Source: an uncultured Flavobacterium sp. (GTDB taxonomy: Bacteria > Bacteroidota > Bacteroidia > Flavobacteriales > Flavobacteriaceae). From it: a stretch of DNA of 64,000 nucleotides. The stretch lies in NCBI RefSeq assembly GCF_943913405.1, contig NZ_CALTYA010000006.1:46094-110093 (forward strand), in the 5' to 3' direction. Under the pieces are notes generated by a model that was not told where the DNA came from, searched no databases, and worked only from the letters and a program-made list of their open reading frames with translations. Shown here piece by piece: positions 40,104-48,253 of the stretch. The translations under genes and the position numbers were made by a program. Every line of letters starts with the position of its first letter. The stretch's first letter is position 1.

Positions 40104-40949
40104 CTAAAAAACTCTATATAAATTAAATCCAAAAAAGAAATCTCCCTTGCCCCAATCGCCGGCTGCGTTTGTCAGATAACCGCTTTCGGTCATCGACTGG
40201 GAATTGGTAAACAATAATTGAAAAATGTGACCGCCTGTCTCGACATCCAAGCCAACTGACAGCGGATTATTGTAAAAACTAGGCTTGTCAAAATTGTAGG
40301 CATATTCTAAATTAAGAGAAAGCCTTTTGGTCAATTTCATTCTTCCTCCAGATGCAATTGAAAACTGGTTATCTCGCTCAATTTCTGGATTGTATAAATT
40401 TTTATGTATGAACGACGGCGCCAATTCAAGTGAAATTTTTTCAGAGATTTTTCTCGAAACCAACAGCTGGTGGATAAATGCCAATCGATCTGAAAATCCG
40501 ATTTTTGGATAATCTTCTTTTTTCAAGAAACTATTAATGTCAATCGTGCTGTAACCTACAATTTCAACCGGAAACGTTTCATTTTGTCGAAACATTCTGT
40601 ACTTCGCTCCTACTTCATACATTTTCGACAGCGTATGGCGCGATCCGCTGACAGAAAGCCAATCTGTTACGCCATAAATTCCTCCTATTTTTGTTGTCGC
40701 GTGGTCAAATCCGAAGAACTCTGAAATTCCGTCTTTTACAGTTCCGAAACGATGCGCTACTACAAAATAAAATTCTTTTTTAGCGGCCAATTTTGTCGAT
40801 TGTAGCGTGATAATCTGCAATCCTTTGAAAACCGCAGTAACATTTGTATTCTCAACTTGTGTTGAATCTAAACTTGAAAGCAAATCTTCTTGGGCATTCG
40901 CCATAAATCCCGAAAAAAGGCCTATAAAAAGGATAAAAATATTTTTCAT
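40104..40949 (-). CDS. DUF5777 family beta-barrel protein
   Basis: The 281-residue protein has a signal peptide (MKNIFILFIGLFSGFMANAQ), then LSSLDSTQVENTNVTAVFKG and a series of amphipathic strands ending FFFGFNLYRVF, with the C-terminal aromatic typical of outer-membrane barrels. The N-terminal portion with TKLAAKKEFYFVVAHRFGTV ... GFDHATTKIGGIYGV fits the DUF5777 family, which I know from Bacteroidota operons with cytochromes and YceI. The start codon overlaps the stop of the upstream gene (TAATG). Function is unknown. Confidence 0.8.
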   Translation of the reverse strand: MKNIFILFIGLFSGFMANAQEDLLSSLDSTQVENTNVTAVFKGLQIITLQSTKLAAKKEFYFVVAHRFGTVKDGISEFFGFDHATTKIGGIYGVTDWLSVSGSRHTLSKMYEVGAKYRMFRQNETFPVEIVGYSTIDINSFLKKEDYPKIGFSDRLAFIHQLLVSRKISEKISLELAPSFIHKNLYNPEIERDNQFSIASGGRMKLTKRLSLNLEYAYNFDKPSFYNNPLSVGLDVETGGHIFQLLFTNSQSMTESGYLTNAAGDWGKGDFFFGFNLYRVF

Positions 40950-41341
40950 TATTCTAAAATTGTGCATTGGTCAAATTTTACTTCGTTAAACATTTCGTCA
41001 AAACCAATACATCTTCCTTTAATTCTCACCTTCTTATTTAGGTTTTCTTGGCCTATCTTTTTATCGAAACCACAAAAAATAGTACTGTCAAGAGTTATTG
41101 TCGAATCGGATATTTCTGTAATTTTTCCCTCAATTTCAATTGTCTTATTAAGATATTTTTCATCCGATTTAGACAAATCCAATTTATATTGCTTTATCAA
41201 ATCTGAAGAAGTAAGCAGGAAAAGGGAATCTTCTTCTTCAATATTTCGGCTTTCTTTATACAACACATTATTGTAGACATAAAATGATCCGAAACCAAAT
41301 AAGAGGATTATTCCAAAAATTAAAAGTCTTTTTCTATTCAT
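40949..41341 (-). CDS. Membrane-anchored OB-fold (tRNA_anti-like) protein
   Basis: The 130-residue protein has one N-terminal hydrophobic helix (residues 5-25) and a C-terminal OB-fold with NKTIEIEGKITEISDSTITL ... FCGFDKKIGQENLNKKVRIKG RC-type strands, a pattern of the tRNA_anti-like family found in Bacteroidota; the cysteines at FCGF, GRC and QCT are notable. It is the first gene of the six-gene exported operon and overlaps the next start by one base. The promoter and phased repeats lie about 130-220 bases upstream. Role unknown. Confidence 0.7.
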   Translation of the reverse strand: MNRKRLLIFGIILLFGFGSFYVYNNVLYKESRNIEEEDSLFLLTSSDLIKQYKLDLSKSDEKYLNKTIEIEGKITEISDSTITLDSTIFCGFDKKIGQENLNKKVRIKGRCIGFDEMFNEVKFDQCTILE

Positions 41342-41469
41342 ATTTGCGGGGCTTTGAAAACTATCTTTAATAAGATTTTATACTTATGTGAAATAGCAAT
41401 TCAGTGTAATTAAAATCCTAATTTTTTAATGCAATCCTTAAACAATTAATTGTATCAGAATCACATTAT

Positions 41470-41477
41470 CAAAATTA
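41470..41477 (-). promoter_or_regulatory. -7 element of the OB-fold/DUF5777/cytochrome operon
   Basis: TAATTTTG on the minus strand matches TAnnTTTG. A -33 element at normal distance is lacking; instead a set of phased direct repeats begins 30 bases further upstream. The predicted leader is about 120 nt. Confidence 0.5.
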
Positions 41478-41507
41478 TAGGAAATAAAGACAAAGCCCCT
41501 AAAAATG

Positions 41508-41561
41508 AGGTAGACAAAAGGTAGACAAGCATGTAAATACTCGTAGAAATCAGGTAGACAA
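41508..41561 (-). repeat. Helically phased AGGTAGACAA repeats, candidate activator sites
   Basis: AGGTAGACAA occurs exactly at 41508-41517, 41519-41528 and 41552-41561; offsets are 11 and 33 bp, all multiples of one 11-bp turn. A degenerate copy (TCGTAGAAAT) sits in phase at 41541. The array lies between the stop of the TPR-LuxR gene and the promoter of the downstream operon, at roughly -40 to -95, the position of activator sites. Confidence 0.65.
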
Positions 41562-41569
41562 TTAGAATT

Positions 41570-43177
41570 TTATACCGAAAGAATGAAACTTGTCAGGTTA
41601 TCGTCTGCATTCATTTGAAGTTTTTTGCGCAGTCGGTAACGTGCAGTTTTTACGCTGTCAGGAGAAATATTTAAGATGGAAGCCATCTCTTTTATGGACA
41701 GATTTAGTTTAATCAATGCGCAAATTTTTAGATCATTTGCACTAATTTCTGGGTAGATTTGCTTCAAGCGCGTGTAAAAGTTTTTGTTGATGCTTTCGAA
41801 GTAAAGATTGAAATCATCCCAATTGTTTTTCTGCTCAAAATGGCGGTTTACCATTTTCACAAGTTGCTGTTCTGACAAAGGCTGCTGCTGTTCGATAGTC
41901 GTTTTAATTTCGCCCAGCAATTCATTTTTTTGAAGCATTTGCAACGTGATAGCGCTCAACTGGCTTTCTTTGTGGTCAAGGTCGTTCTTGAATTGAATTT
42001 CTTTCAGCTCTTTTTGCTTTTCAAGCGCTTCAACCAAATCTCCTTTGGTTTTTAGCAATTGTTTATCGCGCTTGTTTATGTTTTTCAGGTAGAAATATCC
42101 AGTTATAAAAATGATTAAAAGCACGACAATGCAAATTGCCAGCATATAATTTGTAAGCTTGGCAATCTCTTTTTCCTTTGACATTAATGCCAATTTTCTA
42201 TTCTTTTCAGCCGTTTCAAATTGCACTTCGAGGCTCTTCCCTATTTTGGCTTTTTCTAAAGAATAAGATTCCTCCTTAATTTTCAACAATCGCTTTTGTA
42301 GCTTGGAAACTTCTTTAAAATTTTGTTGCTTTTCGTATAATTCAACAAGCTGTTCTAATGTTTTTATTTCGAAAATCTTATCCGAAAGGCTGACAGCAAT
42401 AACATTTGCTTCCTGAAAATAATGTTGTGCTTCTTTTAAATTATTTGCAGTAAAATACCATTTTCCTAAAGCAATCAAGGAAGATGCATGCGCTTGGTCA
42501 TTTTCAGAACTGATTGAAATATCAAGAGCTTTTTTAAAATAATCCAAGCTGGCTTCTGTATTTTGGTTTTTAAGCTCAAGCTCACCCATCCTGATGTAGG
42601 CAGTCGGCAAATAGGCAATATTATTTGATTTTTCGAAATCATTTAAAGCCTGCTTGTAAAAATAATTTGCTGAATCAGAAATTTTTCTTGAATCGTATAA
42701 ATTTCCAAGAGTTGTATAAGCCAAACCTAGAGTTCCGCTTTTATCTTCTAAATCTTCAAGGATATTCACCACTTCCCGGCTAAGCGGAATCGCTTCTTTA
42801 AATTTTCCTTGGCGTGTATAAATTGTCCCGATCAATTGCAAACATTTGCTTCGTCCGATTTTAGACTTTTCTGGATTAATTTTCTCTAATTTCGTATAAA
42901 TTTCTAAAGATTGGGTGGCATATTGCAGCCCTTTTTCAAGATTTGATCCAAAAGTACAGATTCCTAAATAAAGTAAGGATTCTGCTTTATCTTGTTCATT
43001 TTTATCATCTTTTGCTTTTTCATACGCTTGAAAAAAATAGCGGAAAGCCTCATCCTCATTGTCTTTTATAAGCGCAGCCCAGCCTTTTTGCAGTAAAACA
43101 TTTTCAGAAGGTTGTGAAACCATACTGGCAGAATACAGAAGGAATAAAAAAACCAGAAGAAGTTTTCGAACTGACAT
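41570..43177 (-). CDS. TPR-containing LuxR-type transcriptional regulator
   Basis: The 535-residue protein has a signal-like N terminus (MSVRKLLLVFLFLLYSASMVSQ), about seven tetratricopeptide repeats (residues 30-330), one transmembrane helix (LAICIVVLLIIFITGYFYL), a coiled coil and a C-terminal LuxR-type HTH (ISANDLKICALIKLNLSIKE, MASILNISPDSVKTARYRLR). This membrane-spanning sensor/regulator type is common in Bacteroidota; periplasmic TPRs sense and the cytosolic HTH binds DNA. The start at 43177 gives the proper N terminus. It lies directly upstream of the exported cytochrome operon, on the same strand, with phased repeats in between, so it may control it. Confidence 0.85.
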   Translation of the reverse strand: MSVRKLLLVFLFLLYSASMVSQPSENVLLQKGWAALIKDNEDEAFRYFFQAYEKAKDDKNEQDKAESLLYLGICTFGSNLEKGLQYATQSLEIYTKLEKINPEKSKIGRSKCLQLIGTIYTRQGKFKEAIPLSREVVNILEDLEDKSGTLGLAYTTLGNLYDSRKISDSANYFYKQALNDFEKSNNIAYLPTAYIRMGELELKNQNTEASLDYFKKALDISISSENDQAHASSLIALGKWYFTANNLKEAQHYFQEANVIAVSLSDKIFEIKTLEQLVELYEKQQNFKEVSKLQKRLLKIKEESYSLEKAKIGKSLEVQFETAEKNRKLALMSKEKEIAKLTNYMLAICIVVLLIIFITGYFYLKNINKRDKQLLKTKGDLVEALEKQKELKEIQFKNDLDHKESQLSAITLQMLQKNELLGEIKTTIEQQQPLSEQQLVKMVNRHFEQKNNWDDFNLYFESINKNFYTRLKQIYPEISANDLKICALIKLNLSIKEMASILNISPDSVKTARYRLRKKLQMNADDNLTSFILSV

Positions 43178-43340
43178 TATAATTGTTAATTTTTTTCCCA
43201 GTAAAGATATATATAATTGAAATAAAAATTTATCAATGTTGGCGTATTCACTAGGTTTCAAAAATTTGTAAAAAATTATAGTTTTAAATTACATAAGAAT
43301 GACCAAACAGTCATTTACCTTTATTGTGTTATTTATCCCA

Positions 43341-43723
43341 ATGATGACAAAAGCAGAAAGAAAGAGACAATTTATCATTGAGAAATCGGTGCCCATTTTA
43401 ATACAAAAAGAGTTGCGGGCACAGCCGTGAGCGATATTATGGAAGCTACAAAACTTGCCAAGTGAAGCCTGCATGTGCATTTTGAAAATAAAGAAGACTT
43501 GTCTTATTGTACTGTAGATTATATTTTTGAATCAATTGAAAGTTAAAGTTTCTGCTTCAATTATAAATAAAAAACGGCTCAGGAAAAATTAATTGCAATG
43601 GCAAATTACTTTTGCAACTCAACAAATCCAGCAGTTGAAGTCGGTTTTATGATTTCAAGGATTTCTGGTAAAAATGACCAGTTGAAAACTATTGCAACAA
43701 TTCTAAAAGAAAAAAGCAATTAG
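43341..43723 (+). pseudogene. TetR-family regulator pseudogene
   Basis: The three frames together spell a TetR regulator. Frame 1 starts MMTKAERKRQFIIEKSVPIL; after a shift comes AVSDIMEATKLAK, an in-frame stop, then HVHFENKEDLSYCTVDYIFE (the recognition-helix end and start of the ligand domain), a stop, then KTAQEKLIAMANYFCNSTNP, AVEVGFMISRISGKNDQLKT and a natural end at 43723. At least one frameshift and several stops make it non-functional. The following SDR relic shows the usual TetR-target arrangement. Confidence 0.75.
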
Positions 43724-43783
43724 CTTTTTTTTACCTTAAAAATGACCGATTGGTTAATTATGTAAATTTAAATACTTATTAAA

Positions 43784-44024
43784 ATGAAAATTACAAACAA
43801 AACAATGATGAGATTTTGAAAAATTATCTTTCTGTTATACGATTAAACGAACAATTATTGTAAATACTTCACTAATCGTAGCCTATGCTCCAGAAGCATT
43901 TTTGCCTTCTTATTCAGATTCAAAAGCAGCACTGCATTGTTACACATTATCACTTCGTCATCAATTGGAAAAAGATACCAGCATAAAAGTTTTTGAATTA
44001 ATGCCCCCCTTAGTCAGCACATAA
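43784..44024 (+). pseudogene. Short-chain dehydrogenase pseudogene
   Basis: The region begins MKITNKT, the usual start of this SDR group, but the Rossmann core is deleted. The second half is clear: IVNTSLIVAYAPEAFLPSYS, DSKAALHCYTLSLRHQLEKD, TSIKVFELMPPLVST, which matches the segment around YxxxK in the intact SDR genes at 20221 and 20983. The catalytic YS.SK is still readable. A frameshift and large deletion make it a relic. A terminator-like hairpin follows. Confidence 0.75.
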
Positions 44025-44050
44025 TTTTCAAATTATATAAAGCCAAATAA

Positions 44051-44090
44051 AATAGGATAAATCGGCAAGAGCTAATTTATCCTATTTTTA
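44051..44090 (+). terminator. Terminator after the SDR pseudogene
   Basis: AATAGGATAAAT (44051-44062) pairs with ATTTATCCTATT (44075-44086) and is followed by TTTATT. It survives although the gene before it is decayed. Confidence 0.7.
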
Positions 44091-44144
44091 TTTACTCGCA
44101 ATTTATAATCACAGCTAAACGAATATTAAATTTCAGAATTCAAA

Positions 44145-44174
44145 TTGAAAAGACGAAGAGAAGTACTATATTTG
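44145..44174 (+). promoter_or_regulatory. Promoter of the response regulator/kinase operon
   Basis: TTG at 44145-44147 and TATATTTG at 44167-44174 are separated by exactly 19 bases, a full consensus promoter. The -7 element ends only 4 bases before the ATG at 44179, so the transcript would be leaderless or nearly so. Confidence 0.65.
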
Positions 44175-44178
44175 AAAC

Positions 44179-44634
44179 ATGCTAATACCCCAATGTCTAT
44201 CAAAAAATATTTTCCTTGCAGATGACGATGAAGACGATCGTCTTTTCTTTGAAGAAGCTTTAAAAGAAGTATGCAATGACGCAATTTTAACGGTCGCCGA
44301 AGACGGTGACGAACTTATGGAAATTTTGTACAGACCGCCTGTACCAATGCCTGACGTCATTTTTCTAGATTTAAATATGCCTAAAAAAAATGGTTTTGAG
44401 TGTCTTGCCGAAATCAAAAACAACCGAAATCTTAAAAATCTCCCGATCATTATTTTTACTACGAGTCTTCAAGAAGAAAGCGTTAGAAAAGTCTATAATC
44501 AAGGTGCAAATTACTATGTAAGAAAACCTACAGATTACAGACAATTGAAATTAGTGGTCAAAAAAATATTAGCAATTGATTGGCTAAAAGAAGTCCTTCA
44601 GCCTGAAAAAGAACGTTTTATATTTACTGCATAA
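44179..44634 (+). CDS. Single-domain response regulator (Rcp1-like)
   Basis: The 151-residue protein is a lone receiver domain. The acidic pocket is ADDDEDD (14-20), the phosphorylated residue is Asp64 in VIFLDLNMPKKNG, and the conserved Thr and Lys are in IIIFTTS and VRKPTD. The LNMPxxNG motif and an expanded acidic start are typical of Rcp1-type regulators that serve phytochrome-like kinases. The next gene, 24 bases downstream, is a hybrid-free PAS histidine kinase and is the likely partner. The promoter places transcription start near the ATG, so a leaderless mRNA is possible; no other in-frame start is available before the acidic pocket. Confidence 0.9.
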   Translation: MLIPQCLSKNIFLADDDEDDRLFFEEALKEVCNDAILTVAEDGDELMEILYRPPVPMPDVIFLDLNMPKKNGFECLAEIKNNRNLKNLPIIIFTTSLQEESVRKVYNQGANYYVRKPTDYRQLKLVVKKILAIDWLKEVLQPEKERFIFTA

Positions 44635-44658
44635 ACAGAAAAACTAAAATTTCTTAAT

Positions 44659-47469
44659 ATGGATAGAAATATTGAAATTGATTTTAATAGCATAAAAATA
44701 AGCAAGATTCTTTTTAAAACGAAGCTTCGTTCTTACCTATTTGGTGCAGAAATCAATGCAGAAGAATTTCTATCCGAAGAAAAGATTCTAAGCAACTGGA
44801 TTGCTTCTTTTAAGGAGAAAAATTTACTGCACATTCCTGAAATTCAGGCAATGGAAACTATTCATAATGCTATAATTGAAAGTACGGACCAGCTTATTTC
44901 ATTATATAAAAATGGAAAAATAGACGAGGCAAGAAAAGGCCTCTCAAATTTTGAGCTGAAAATTGACAACTCCCTTCTATTGCTCCAAATTATAGAATTA
45001 AAACAGCAGACAGATTCTTCAATACAGCAAAATAAAGACAAGCAATCTCCTACAGAAGAGCAATTTAGCGAGCTTTCAAATACATTAAAAAACTTAGATT
45101 TTTTATATAAGCAACAAACGGAAGCGCTTTTTGAAAGCCGTGAAAGTGCCCAGAAAAAGCTTGAAAATTATTTCAGGCAGGCGCCAATCGGGATTTGTAT
45201 TCTAAAAGGAGAAAAATTTGTAGTAGAATTAGCAAATGATCTTTATTTACAACTGGTTACAAAAGATAAAAACTTTATAAACAAACCGCTTTTTGAATCG
45301 CTTCCTGAATTAAAAGGCCAGGAAATAGAGCAAATTATCAGCGATGTTTATACTTCGGGAATTCCTTATATTGGTTCTGAACTTGGCGTTTATCTGGTCA
45401 GAAATGGCAAAAAAGAGTTGGCTTATTTCAATTTTATTTACCAACCGCTCCGTGATGAATTCGAAAGAATTATCGGAATCATTGTAGTCTGCAATGAAGT
45501 CAGCAGTATGATTTTAGCAAAAACGGAACTTCTCGAAAAAGAAAAAGAATTCAGAAATATTGTTTCGCAATCGCCAATTGCCATGGCTATTTTGAAAGGA
45601 AAAGATTTTATCATTGACATTTCAAATAAAGCAATGGAAGCACTTTGGCGCAAAGACTTTGAAGAAGTTTCTGGCCGAAGTATTTTAGATGTTTTTCCAG
45701 AACTTCGAGAACAATCGTATGCGAGTTTGCTTCAAAAAGTAATGGAAACAGGCATTCCGCACCGTGAAAATGAATCTTTGGCACATGTTGATTCTCATGA
45801 TGGAAGAAAAACTTTCTATCTAGATTTTGAATATTTGCCTTTATTTGACATCAATAATCATGTGTACGGCATCATGTGTACGGTTACAAATGCAACTGAC
45901 CGCGTAAAAGCTAGAAAAATTAGTGAAATTTCCCAAAAAAGACATATCCATTTAATCGAGACACTTCCGGTTGCGATGTATACCATTGACAATAATGGCT
46001 ACATTGACTTGCACAATCATGCAGCTGAAGTTTTATGGGGACGAAAGCCAATTGCTGGAAAGGACCGCTGGTGTGGTTCTTATAAATTATCAAAACTTGA
46101 CGGAACTTCGATTCCTAAAGATTTGTGCCCGATGGCAATGGCTTTTAAAGAAAAAAGATCAATTCAGGAAGAAATCTACATGTATCGCGAAAATGGCGAA
46201 AAGCGCCACGTGATTGTTCATCCCCAACCTTTATATGATGAAACCGGAGCGATTGTCGGTGCTTCAAAAGTAATGGTTGACATCACTGACAGCAAGGATG
46301 CCGAAGAAGCATTACGCAAAAGTGAAGAAAAATTCAGACTTCTTGCAAGTTCAATCCCACAGTTTATTTGGACGAGTGATCCCAATGGAAATTTAGATTA
46401 TTTCAGTAATTCTGTCTTCAAATATTCGGGCATGACTAATCAGGAAGTTTCAAACGGAGGCTGGCTAGATATTGTGCATCCCGAAGAACGCGAGGAAAAC
46501 ATCAGCCAATGGCTACATGCCGTAAATACTGGAGAAGATTTTAAATTTGAGCATCGATTTCGTAGAAATGACGGCATTTACCGCTGGCAATTAAGCCGTG
46601 CGACTGCCCAAAAAGATGAAAAGGGAAATATTTTGCAATGGGTCGGAACCAGTACAGATATTGAAGACCACAAAACATTCCAGAAGAAGCTTGAAAATCT
46701 TGTTGAAGAACGTACAAAAGAGCTAAAAAAAGCAAATATCGAGCTTGAAAACATGAATAAGGAACTTTCTTCCTTTGCCTATATTTCAAGCCATGACTTG
46801 CAAGAACCTTTGCGGAAAATCCAAACTTTTGGAAGCATTATAAAGGAAAATGATTTCGAAAATTTGTCAGAATTAGGAAAGCGAAACTTTTCAAGAATGC
46901 AATTGGCAGCTAATCGAATGAAGACTTTGATCAATGATTTGCTGACTTATTCTCGCACAAACTCTTCTGAAAAAGTATACGAAAAAACAGACTTGAACTT
47001 ACTATTAGGTGAAATGCAATCTGAATTTGCAGAAACTTTACAAGAGAAAAATGGAAAGCTAGAAATTAGCAAAATGCCCGAAATCAGTGCAATTCCGTTT
47101 CAATTGCGACAACTTTTCTTGAATTTGATTTCCAATGCCTTGAAATTTACAAAACCAGATGTAGCACCCGTAATTCGAATTACGTCTAAAATCGTAAAAG
47201 GAAACAAAATCGGAAACAAAAATATGTTTCAAGACAAGCAATACCTTCACATCACGGTTGCTGATAACGGAATTGGCTTCAGTCAAGAATATGCCTCAAA
47301 AATTTTCGAAGTCTTTCAAAGATTGCATGGAAAAGGCGAATATGAAGGAACTGGAATTGGCTTGGCGATTTGCAATAAAATTGCAGAAAACCATAATGCT
47401 CTCATTGAAGCAACATCTGAAGTCAATAAAGGCGCTACTTTCCACCTTTATTTTCCGATGGTTCAGTAA
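44659..47469 (+). CDS. Multi-PAS sensor histidine kinase
   Basis: The 936-residue cytoplasmic kinase has no transmembrane segment. An N-terminal helical domain (about 15-120) resembles a CZB domain without its zinc ligands. Four PAS domains follow (about 165-285, 295-415, 425-545 and 550-670: FRQAPIGICILKGEKFVVEL, VSQSPIAMAILKGKDFIIDI, IETLPVAMYTIDNNGYIDLH and ASSIPQFIWTSDPNGNLDYF), then a HisKA domain with His712 in YISSHDLQEPLRK and a HATPase with N-box NLISNALKF and G1/G2 ADNGIGF and GTGIGLAIC. It is probably paired with the preceding response regulator. The signal is unknown. Confidence 0.9.
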   Translation: MDRNIEIDFNSIKISKILFKTKLRSYLFGAEINAEEFLSEEKILSNWIASFKEKNLLHIPEIQAMETIHNAIIESTDQLISLYKNGKIDEARKGLSNFELKIDNSLLLLQIIELKQQTDSSIQQNKDKQSPTEEQFSELSNTLKNLDFLYKQQTEALFESRESAQKKLENYFRQAPIGICILKGEKFVVELANDLYLQLVTKDKNFINKPLFESLPELKGQEIEQIISDVYTSGIPYIGSELGVYLVRNGKKELAYFNFIYQPLRDEFERIIGIIVVCNEVSSMILAKTELLEKEKEFRNIVSQSPIAMAILKGKDFIIDISNKAMEALWRKDFEEVSGRSILDVFPELREQSYASLLQKVMETGIPHRENESLAHVDSHDGRKTFYLDFEYLPLFDINNHVYGIMCTVTNATDRVKARKISEISQKRHIHLIETLPVAMYTIDNNGYIDLHNHAAEVLWGRKPIAGKDRWCGSYKLSKLDGTSIPKDLCPMAMAFKEKRSIQEEIYMYRENGEKRHVIVHPQPLYDETGAIVGASKVMVDITDSKDAEEALRKSEEKFRLLASSIPQFIWTSDPNGNLDYFSNSVFKYSGMTNQEVSNGGWLDIVHPEEREENISQWLHAVNTGEDFKFEHRFRRNDGIYRWQLSRATAQKDEKGNILQWVGTSTDIEDHKTFQKKLENLVEERTKELKKANIELENMNKELSSFAYISSHDLQEPLRKIQTFGSIIKENDFENLSELGKRNFSRMQLAANRMKTLINDLLTYSRTNSSEKVYEKTDLNLLLGEMQSEFAETLQEKNGKLEISKMPEISAIPFQLRQLFLNLISNALKFTKPDVAPVIRITSKIVKGNKIGNKNMFQDKQYLHITVADNGIGFSQEYASKIFEVFQRLHGKGEYEGTGIGLAICNKIAENHNALIEATSEVNKGATFHLYFPMVQ

Positions 47470-48150
47470 TTAATTAGCCTCACGTTTCAGCTTGGAAATA
47501 TCTTTCAGATAAATCTTTTTCCCTTTAATTTCAATCAAGCCATTTTTATTGAAATCAGATAAAAGTCGAATGCAACTTTCAGTAGCAGTGCCAATCATGC
47601 TGGCCAATTCTTCACGCGACAATTGCGTTTTCAAGCTTTGGTCGTCATTTGTTCCAAAAGTATCTTTCAAATACAATAACGTTTCCGCAAGTCTTTCTTT
47701 AACAGTTTTTTGCGCCATATTGACCATGTGATCGTCGGCTTCCTTCAAATCCCCGCAGATCGCTTTCATCACATTCATCGAAAAATTGTTGTTCTGGGTA
47801 AACAGTCCCATGATTTCGCTTTTGGGAATAAAACACACTTCCATGTCTTCTAAAGCAATGGCACTCAGATTCACAGGCTCGTCGCTGATCATCGATCGCT
47901 GGCCTAAAAGTTCACCTTTTGAAACCAGTTTTACAATCTGGTCTTTGCCATTCGGACTCAATTTCGAGAGTTTGCAGACGCCGTCTTTTACGCAGAAAAT
48001 TCCGTTTACATTTTCTCCTTCCTCAAAAATAGGCTCCCCTTTTTTGATGGTATACGAAGATTTGCAGTTCGCAATTTTCAGCAGTTCGTCTTTGTTTAAA
48101 GCTTTTAGTGAGCTGAATTCCCGAACGATACATTGTTCACACTTGCTCAT
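47470..48150 (-). CDS. Crp/Fnr-family regulator of the cbb3 locus
   Basis: The 226-residue regulator has an N-terminal CEQC (Cys4, Cys7), a cyclic-nucleotide-binding-type beta barrel (IKKGEPIFEEGENVNGIFCV ... LLGQRSMIS), the long dimer helix and an HTH with LSREELASMIGTATESCIRL. Further cysteines are at 29, 53 and 59. Whether they hold an Fe-S cluster as in FNR cannot be judged. It is divergent from the cbb3 genes, and three FNR-like boxes lie before ccoI, ccoS and hemN, so it is the probable activator of that regulon. One of these boxes also overlaps its own promoter, suggesting autorepression. Confidence 0.9.
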   Translation of the reverse strand: MSKCEQCIVREFSSLKALNKDELLKIANCKSSYTIKKGEPIFEEGENVNGIFCVKDGVCKLSKLSPNGKDQIVKLVSKGELLGQRSMISDEPVNLSAIALEDMEVCFIPKSEIMGLFTQNNNFSMNVMKAICGDLKEADDHMVNMAQKTVKERLAETLLYLKDTFGTNDDQSLKTQLSREELASMIGTATESCIRLLSDFNKNGLIEIKGKKIYLKDISKLKREAN

Positions 48151-48171
48151 TATTGGTGGTGTTTAATTTTG

Positions 48172-48179
48172 CAAAGATA
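48172..48179 (-). promoter_or_regulatory. -7 element of the Crp/Fnr gene
   Basis: TATCTTTG on the minus strand matches TAnnTTTG, 22 bases before the ATG at 48150. The FNR-like box at 48189-48202 covers the upstream promoter part. Confidence 0.55.
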
Positions 48180-48188
48180 AACAAAAGC

Positions 48189-48232
48189 ATGACAAATATC
48201 ATATTTTAAACAGCCCCGATTTCTAAACTTTG
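48189..48232 (+). promoter_or_regulatory. FNR-like box and promoter of ccoI
   Basis: ATGACAAATATCAT (48189-48202) is an FNR-type inverted repeat (ATGAY-N4-ATCAT). Exactly 30 bases after it ends the -7 element AAACTTTG (48225-48232). The same 30-base spacing occurs before ccoS and hemN. The centre falls near -41, a class II activator position. Confidence 0.75.
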
Positions 48233-48253
48233 CATCAGGTAAATGAGCAAATT

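Noticed and set aside
48230..48253. TTG start giving CcoI eight extra residues
   Set aside because: It falls inside the -7 element of the ccoI promoter.
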